Source: Clostridia bacterium (lineage in GTDB: Bacteria; Bacillota; Clostridia; Oscillospirales; Ruminococcaceae). From it: a stretch of 13,936 nt of DNA. Position numbers and translations under genes: made by a program. The number at the start of each line of letters is the position of its first letter. The first letter of the stretch is position 1. Of this stretch, positions 13,361 to 13,936 are shown piece after piece. Under the pieces are notes generated by a model. That model was not told the DNA's origin and made no database searches. It saw nothing but the letters and a program-made list of their open reading frames with translations. Location of the stretch: NCBI GenBank assembly GCA_026001145.1, contig BNZN01000020.1:1-13936 (forward strand), given 5' to 3'.

Positions 13361-13936
13361 GATAAACTTGATGGAAATAAAAATATTGTTACAAAAACTA
13401 CTAAATTGTCTGCGGCCGAATATTCGCTAGTCATAGATAATGTAGGCACGACTATTCGAACAGCTAACCGGTTCAGTGATAGGTATTCGTCAAATAATAG
13501 TTTTTGCTTGTTTGGAACGGAGCGACCTTCAGTTATCATTGATGCCACCGAAAAAGATAGCCAGATTTCTTTGACCACAGACAAAAATATCTCTGACGAG
13601 GTAAAATTTGTTGTTGATGAAAAAGAAAAAACAATAACCCTTTCTGGGAAAGAAGGGCGTAGATATGACTTTTCGAAATTTGAGATTAAGCTTCAAGCAA
13701 AAGTAAATAAAGTCGAATTGAATGGGGATTATCATTTAGATTCTAATTTGGGAAAGATGGATGCATTTACACTGAATGCTTCTGGTAGCGTTGATGGAAA
13801 AATTAAAGCTGAAGTAGAAAAAGATCTCAAATGTGATATCTCTGGTGAGGGAAACGTTTCTCTTGATGGCAGTGCTGGGAATTTAGATATAAGAATTTCC
13901 GGCGACGGAAAAATATCAGCCAATAAATTCAAAACA
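13361..13936 (+). CDS. N-terminal and central part of a GIN-domain protein, 5' truncated and running off the window
   Basis: 192 codons are open to the last base, with no in-frame ATG before 13757. Just upstream the frame runs into antisense GIN sequence and a TGA at 13295, so the real start and any signal peptide are missing. The beginning (GNKNIVTKTTKLSAAEYSLVIDN) has the GIN-domain entry pattern. Beta strands follow (TITLSGKEG, VELNGDYHL), then the GDG-type repeats DISGEGNVSLDG and RISGDGKI. The final 22 codons equal the first 22 of the minus-strand fragment, so this piece followed by the minus-strand piece makes one continuous protein of about 280 residues. It is best explained as the other half of the same gene, inverted by recombination or by a chimeric join. 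Confidence 0.75.
13871..13936. repeat. Right arm of the 66-bp inverted repeat, at the window edge
   Basis: Perfect inverted copy of 13290-13355. The repeat reaches the last base of the window and may continue beyond. The arms bound 515 bases of unique GIN-coding sequence. Confidence 0.95.

Noticed and set aside
13290..13936. Inverted repeats as ends of an insertion sequence
   Set aside because: The repeats are GIN-coding sequence and the 515 bases between them encode no transposase.

Overview
The window reads as a bacterial chromosome segment of moderate to low G+C with the standard code (TGA is used as a stop). It has Gram-positive-like signals: TTGACA/TATAAT promoters, purine-rich ribosome binding sites and frequent GTG/TTG starts. 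The Fic subfamily, the NlpC/P60-like secreted protein and a CXXX-type radical-SAM peptide system are all types I associate with anaerobic, often gut-associated Clostridia. That placement is an inference; no rRNA or marker set here proves it.

Left part (1-4303, mostly minus strand). Bases 1-355 hold nothing convincing, only frames open on both strands. Then come mnmE (tRNA modification GTPase), a secreted NlpC/P60-like protein, a short fossil copy of the mnmE promoter and first codons, and a Fic-domain protein. The four units carry two kinds of promoter in alternation. fic and the NlpC/P60 gene share one 30-bp promoter element, and mnmE and its fossil share another. This suggests that promoter-plus-gene cassettes were inserted or duplicated in front of mnmE.

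Middle (4441-8400). A secreted S9-family serine peptidase (plus strand) converges on an acyl-CoA-synthetase-like adenylate-forming enzyme (minus strand) whose ATP-binding loop is degenerate.

Right-middle (8508-11222). This is the most interesting locus, a compact RiPP operon of three translationally overlapping genes. The first is a two-module radical SAM/SPASM maturase that appears to fuse the two usual enzymes of CXXX-repeat peptide systems. The second is a small helical accessory protein. The third is a 54-residue Cys/Ser/Gly-rich precursor peptide that is easily missed. A promoter and a 14-bp palindrome lie upstream, and a strong bidirectional hairpin lies downstream.

Right end (11228-13936). 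thrS, lacking the N-terminal TGS domain, is preceded on the same strand by the C-terminal part of a GIN-domain (DUF2807-like) surface protein. The N-terminal part of what looks like the same protein lies next to it in the opposite orientation, bounded by a perfect 66-bp inverted repeat. This is either a real inversion or a fold-back chimera of amplification or assembly, and the window stops inside the repeat.
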